Positions 62,212 to 64,000 of a stretch of DNA of 64,000 nucleotides are shown piece after piece; the first letter of the stretch is position 1, and each line of letters opens with the position of its first letter. Both the position numbers and the translations under genes were made by a program. A model generated the notes under the pieces. The model worked only from the letters and a program-made list of their open reading frames with translations. It was not told the origin of the DNA and made no database searches. Source of the DNA: Flavobacteriaceae bacterium D16 (GTDB taxonomy: Bacteria > Bacteroidota > Bacteroidia > Flavobacteriales > Flavobacteriaceae); assembly GCA_021295155.1 (NCBI GenBank), contig JAJTJC010000036.1:1054001-1118000 (forward strand), given 5' to 3'.

Positions 62212-63662
62212 ATCTGTTTTCTAAGACGAGCTACAGGAATCCCCAGCTGTTCCCGGTATTTGGCAACGGTACGTCTGGCAATGGGATACCCTTTTTCCTT
62301 AAGCAACCTGGCTAGTTTGTCATCAGTTAATGGTTTTTTCTTGTTTTCTTCACCGATAACACTTTCCAGAATAGTCTTGATTTCCCGTGTAGACACGTCT
62401 TCCCCTTCAATGTTCTTCATGGATTCCGAGAAATACTCCTTAATCAATTTTGTGCCGTAAGGGGTGTCTACATATTTACTGTTGGCTACCCGAGATACCG
62501 TAGAAACATCCATTTGAATGGTGTCTGCAATGTCTTTCAGGATCATGGGTTTGAGTTTTCGCTCGTCCCCGCTAAGGAAGTATTCACTCTGATAGTCCAT
62601 AATGGCCTTCATGGTTACATACAAGGTTTGTTGCCGCTGCCTAATGGCATCGATAAACCATTTTGCTGCGTCTAGTTTCTGCTTGATAAAAAGCACGGCA
62701 TCCTTTTGAGCTTTGGTCCGCTCTTTGGATTTTTTATAGCCTTGTAGCATATTATTGTACTCTTTTGACACATGCAGGTCCGGAGCATTTCTTGAATTCA
62801 GGCTAAGCTCGAGTTCTCCATCTACGATTTTTATGGAAAAATCAGGTACAATGTGTTCAATGATCTTATTTCCCCCAGAGTAGGACCCTCCTGGTTTGGG
62901 ATTGAGTTTTTCTATTTCGGAGATAGCCGCCTTCAACTCTTCCTCCCCAACACCGTGTTTTTGCAGCAGTTTTTTGTAGTGCTTTTTCGTAAAATGTTCA
63001 AAGGATTTATTCAGGATATCCAGTGCAAGTTCTATCTCGGATGTGGGGCTTTTACGTTTTAATTGTATAATGAGGCATTCATCTAGCGATCTGGCACCCA
63101 CTCCTGGAGGATCAAGGTTTTGCACAACATTCAGCACGCTTTCAATAGCAGCTTCATCTACATATACGTTTTGTGTGAAAGCAAGATCATCCATGATATC
63201 GGGAATTGTTCTTCGGATATATCCACTTTCGTCTATACTCCCTACCAGGAATTCAGCAATAGCCCACTCCTCATCATTGAGGTAGATGGTGTTAAGCTGA
63301 TTCATAAGGTATTGAGTAAAGGAAACCCCTGCAGCAAATGGAATACTTTTTTCGTCCTCGTCGGGGCTGTAATTGCTGGTTTGAGTACGGTAATCCGGAA
63401 TTTCATCATCACTGAGGTAATCATCAATATTGATGTCTTCCGTATCAATGGTCTCATTATCCATATCCCCATCCAGAGACTCGCTGTACTCGTCTTCATT
63501 ATCCAGGCTTTCCTTGCCACTTTCGAGTGCAGGATTTTCTTCCAATTCCTGTTTGAGCCGCTGTTCAAATGCCTGTGTTGGCAATTGAATGAGCTTCATT
63601 AACTGGATCTGTTGGGGACTTAGCTTTTGCGCAAGTTTAAACTGTAAGTATTGTTTCAGCAT
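62208..63662 (-). CDS. rpoN: RNA polymerase sigma-54 factor
   Basis: 484 residues. Region I is glutamine- and leucine-rich (LSPQQIQLMKLIQLPTQAFE), region II is acidic (~50-100), the core-binding domain runs ~110-350, and the C-terminus has the RpoN box ARRTVAKYREQLGIPVARL. It directs transcription from -24/-12 promoters with an activator ATPase; none is in this window. Confidence 0.95.
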   Translation of the reverse strand: MLKQYLQFKLAQKLSPQQIQLMKLIQLPTQAFEQRLKQELEENPALESGKESLDNEDEYSESLDGDMDNETIDTEDINIDDYLSDDEIPDYRTQTSNYSPDEDEKSIPFAAGVSFTQYLMNQLNTIYLNDEEWAIAEFLVGSIDESGYIRRTIPDIMDDLAFTQNVYVDEAAIESVLNVVQNLDPPGVGARSLDECLIIQLKRKSPTSEIELALDILNKSFEHFTKKHYKKLLQKHGVGEEELKAAISEIEKLNPKPGGSYSGGNKIIEHIVPDFSIKIVDGELELSLNSRNAPDLHVSKEYNNMLQGYKKSKERTKAQKDAVLFIKQKLDAAKWFIDAIRQRQQTLYVTMKAIMDYQSEYFLSGDERKLKPMILKDIADTIQMDVSTVSRVANSKYVDTPYGTKLIKEYFSESMKNIEGEDVSTREIKTILESVIGEENKKKPLTDDKLARLLKEKGYPIARRTVAKYREQLGIPVARLRKQI

Positions 63663-63705
63663 TTGAGTAACAGATCAACCTTCCTCATAAAGTTACATAT
63701 AAGTA

Positions 63706-64000
63706 TTAAAACTCTGCATTCTGCGGAGTTCTTGGGAATGGAATTACATCACGAATGTTACCCATGCCTGTAGCAAATTGCACCAGTCTTTCAAATCCTA
63801 GTCCGAATCCGCTGTGTACGGCACTTCCAAATTTTCGAAGATCCAGGTACCACCATAGTTCTTTTTCATCAATACCCATTTCACCAATGCGTTTTTGAAG
63901 TACATCCAGACGCTCCTCACGCTGCGAACCACCAACAATCTCCCCAATACCCGGGAAGAGGATGTCCATGGCTCCAACCGTCTTACCATCGTCATTGAGA
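63706..64000 (-). CDS. asnS: Asparaginyl-tRNA synthetase, C-terminal part
   Basis: The last ~98 residues of a class II synthetase running off the right edge: [21 protein letters not shown], then the [26 protein letters not shown] motif 3 and the end [13 protein letters not shown]. It would charge tRNA-Asn; the Bacteroidota-type sequence agrees with the rest of the window. Confidence 0.92.
   Translation of the reverse strand, partial: LNDDGKTVGAMDILFPGIGEIVGGSQREERLDVLQKRIGEMGIDEKELWWYLDLRKFGSAVHSGFGLGFERLVQFATGMGNIRDVIPFPRTPQNAEF

Noticed and set aside
1-64000. Insertion sequences, prophage genes and CRISPR arrays
   Set aside because: No transposase, integrase, phage structural gene or regularly spaced repeat array was seen on either strand.

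Overview
The window reads as a 64 kb stretch of chromosome from a member of the Bacteroidota, most likely a marine or aerobic Flavobacteriaceae. The signs are a fused CcoNO cytochrome cbb3 oxidase, -7 promoter elements of the form TAnnTTTG, few Shine-Dalgarno sequences, a long-form urocanate hydratase, ExbB/ExbD clusters with two ExbD genes, DUF4407, DUF4230 and PorT-like proteins. Genus-level assignment is not possible from the sequence alone. No insertion sequence, prophage or CRISPR array was seen.

Layout. 1-8.4 kb: a microaerobic respiration block (ccoG, ccoP, ccoQ, ccoNO, ccoS and the copper ATPase ccoI) with a divergent FNR-type regulator and a universal stress protein. Three TGAY-N4-RTCA dyads lie in their promoter regions. 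8.5-15.8 kb: a candidate small RNA, homogentisate dioxygenase and the histidine-utilisation operon hutHIUG. 15.9-24.2 kb: ordinary housekeeping genes (nitroreductase, ruvC, hemW, a MutS-like ATPase and others). 24.2-28.5 kb: a nitric-oxide (H-NOX) signalling operon with a lone receiver, H-NOX, a PAS/GAF histidine kinase, an Hpt protein and a LytTR-type response regulator. 29-41.9 kb: a surface-polysaccharide locus with a TPR/beta-barrel exporter, a STAS protein, a flippase, a glycosyltransferase, a membrane-anchored glycoside hydrolase, a lipoprotein, a large GT-C-like membrane protein and a receiver-GT2 fusion. 41.9-64 kb: general metabolism and envelope genes (dipeptidase, tRNA-Leu, sugar transporter, waaA, degT, galE, sucA/sucB, tatD, ansA, tRNA-Ser, exbB/exbD, rpoN, asnS).

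Main result. The H-NOX operon and the polysaccharide locus appear to be one regulatory system. Tandem nine-base repeats (CCATTCGTC or close variants, 21-bp period, the layout bound by LytTR-domain regulators and close to the published AlgR box) occur upstream of the H-NOX operon itself and upstream of three polysaccharide genes. In those three promoters a -7-like box begins 61 or 62 bp after the start of the first repeat. Four polysaccharide transcripts also share the leader octamer CTTAACCT just before the start codon. The inferred circuit is NO, then H-NOX, histidine kinase, receiver, Hpt and LytTR regulator, leading to polysaccharide genes; the receiver-GT2 fusion offers a possible second, post-translational branch. 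This is inference from sequence architecture and has not been tested.
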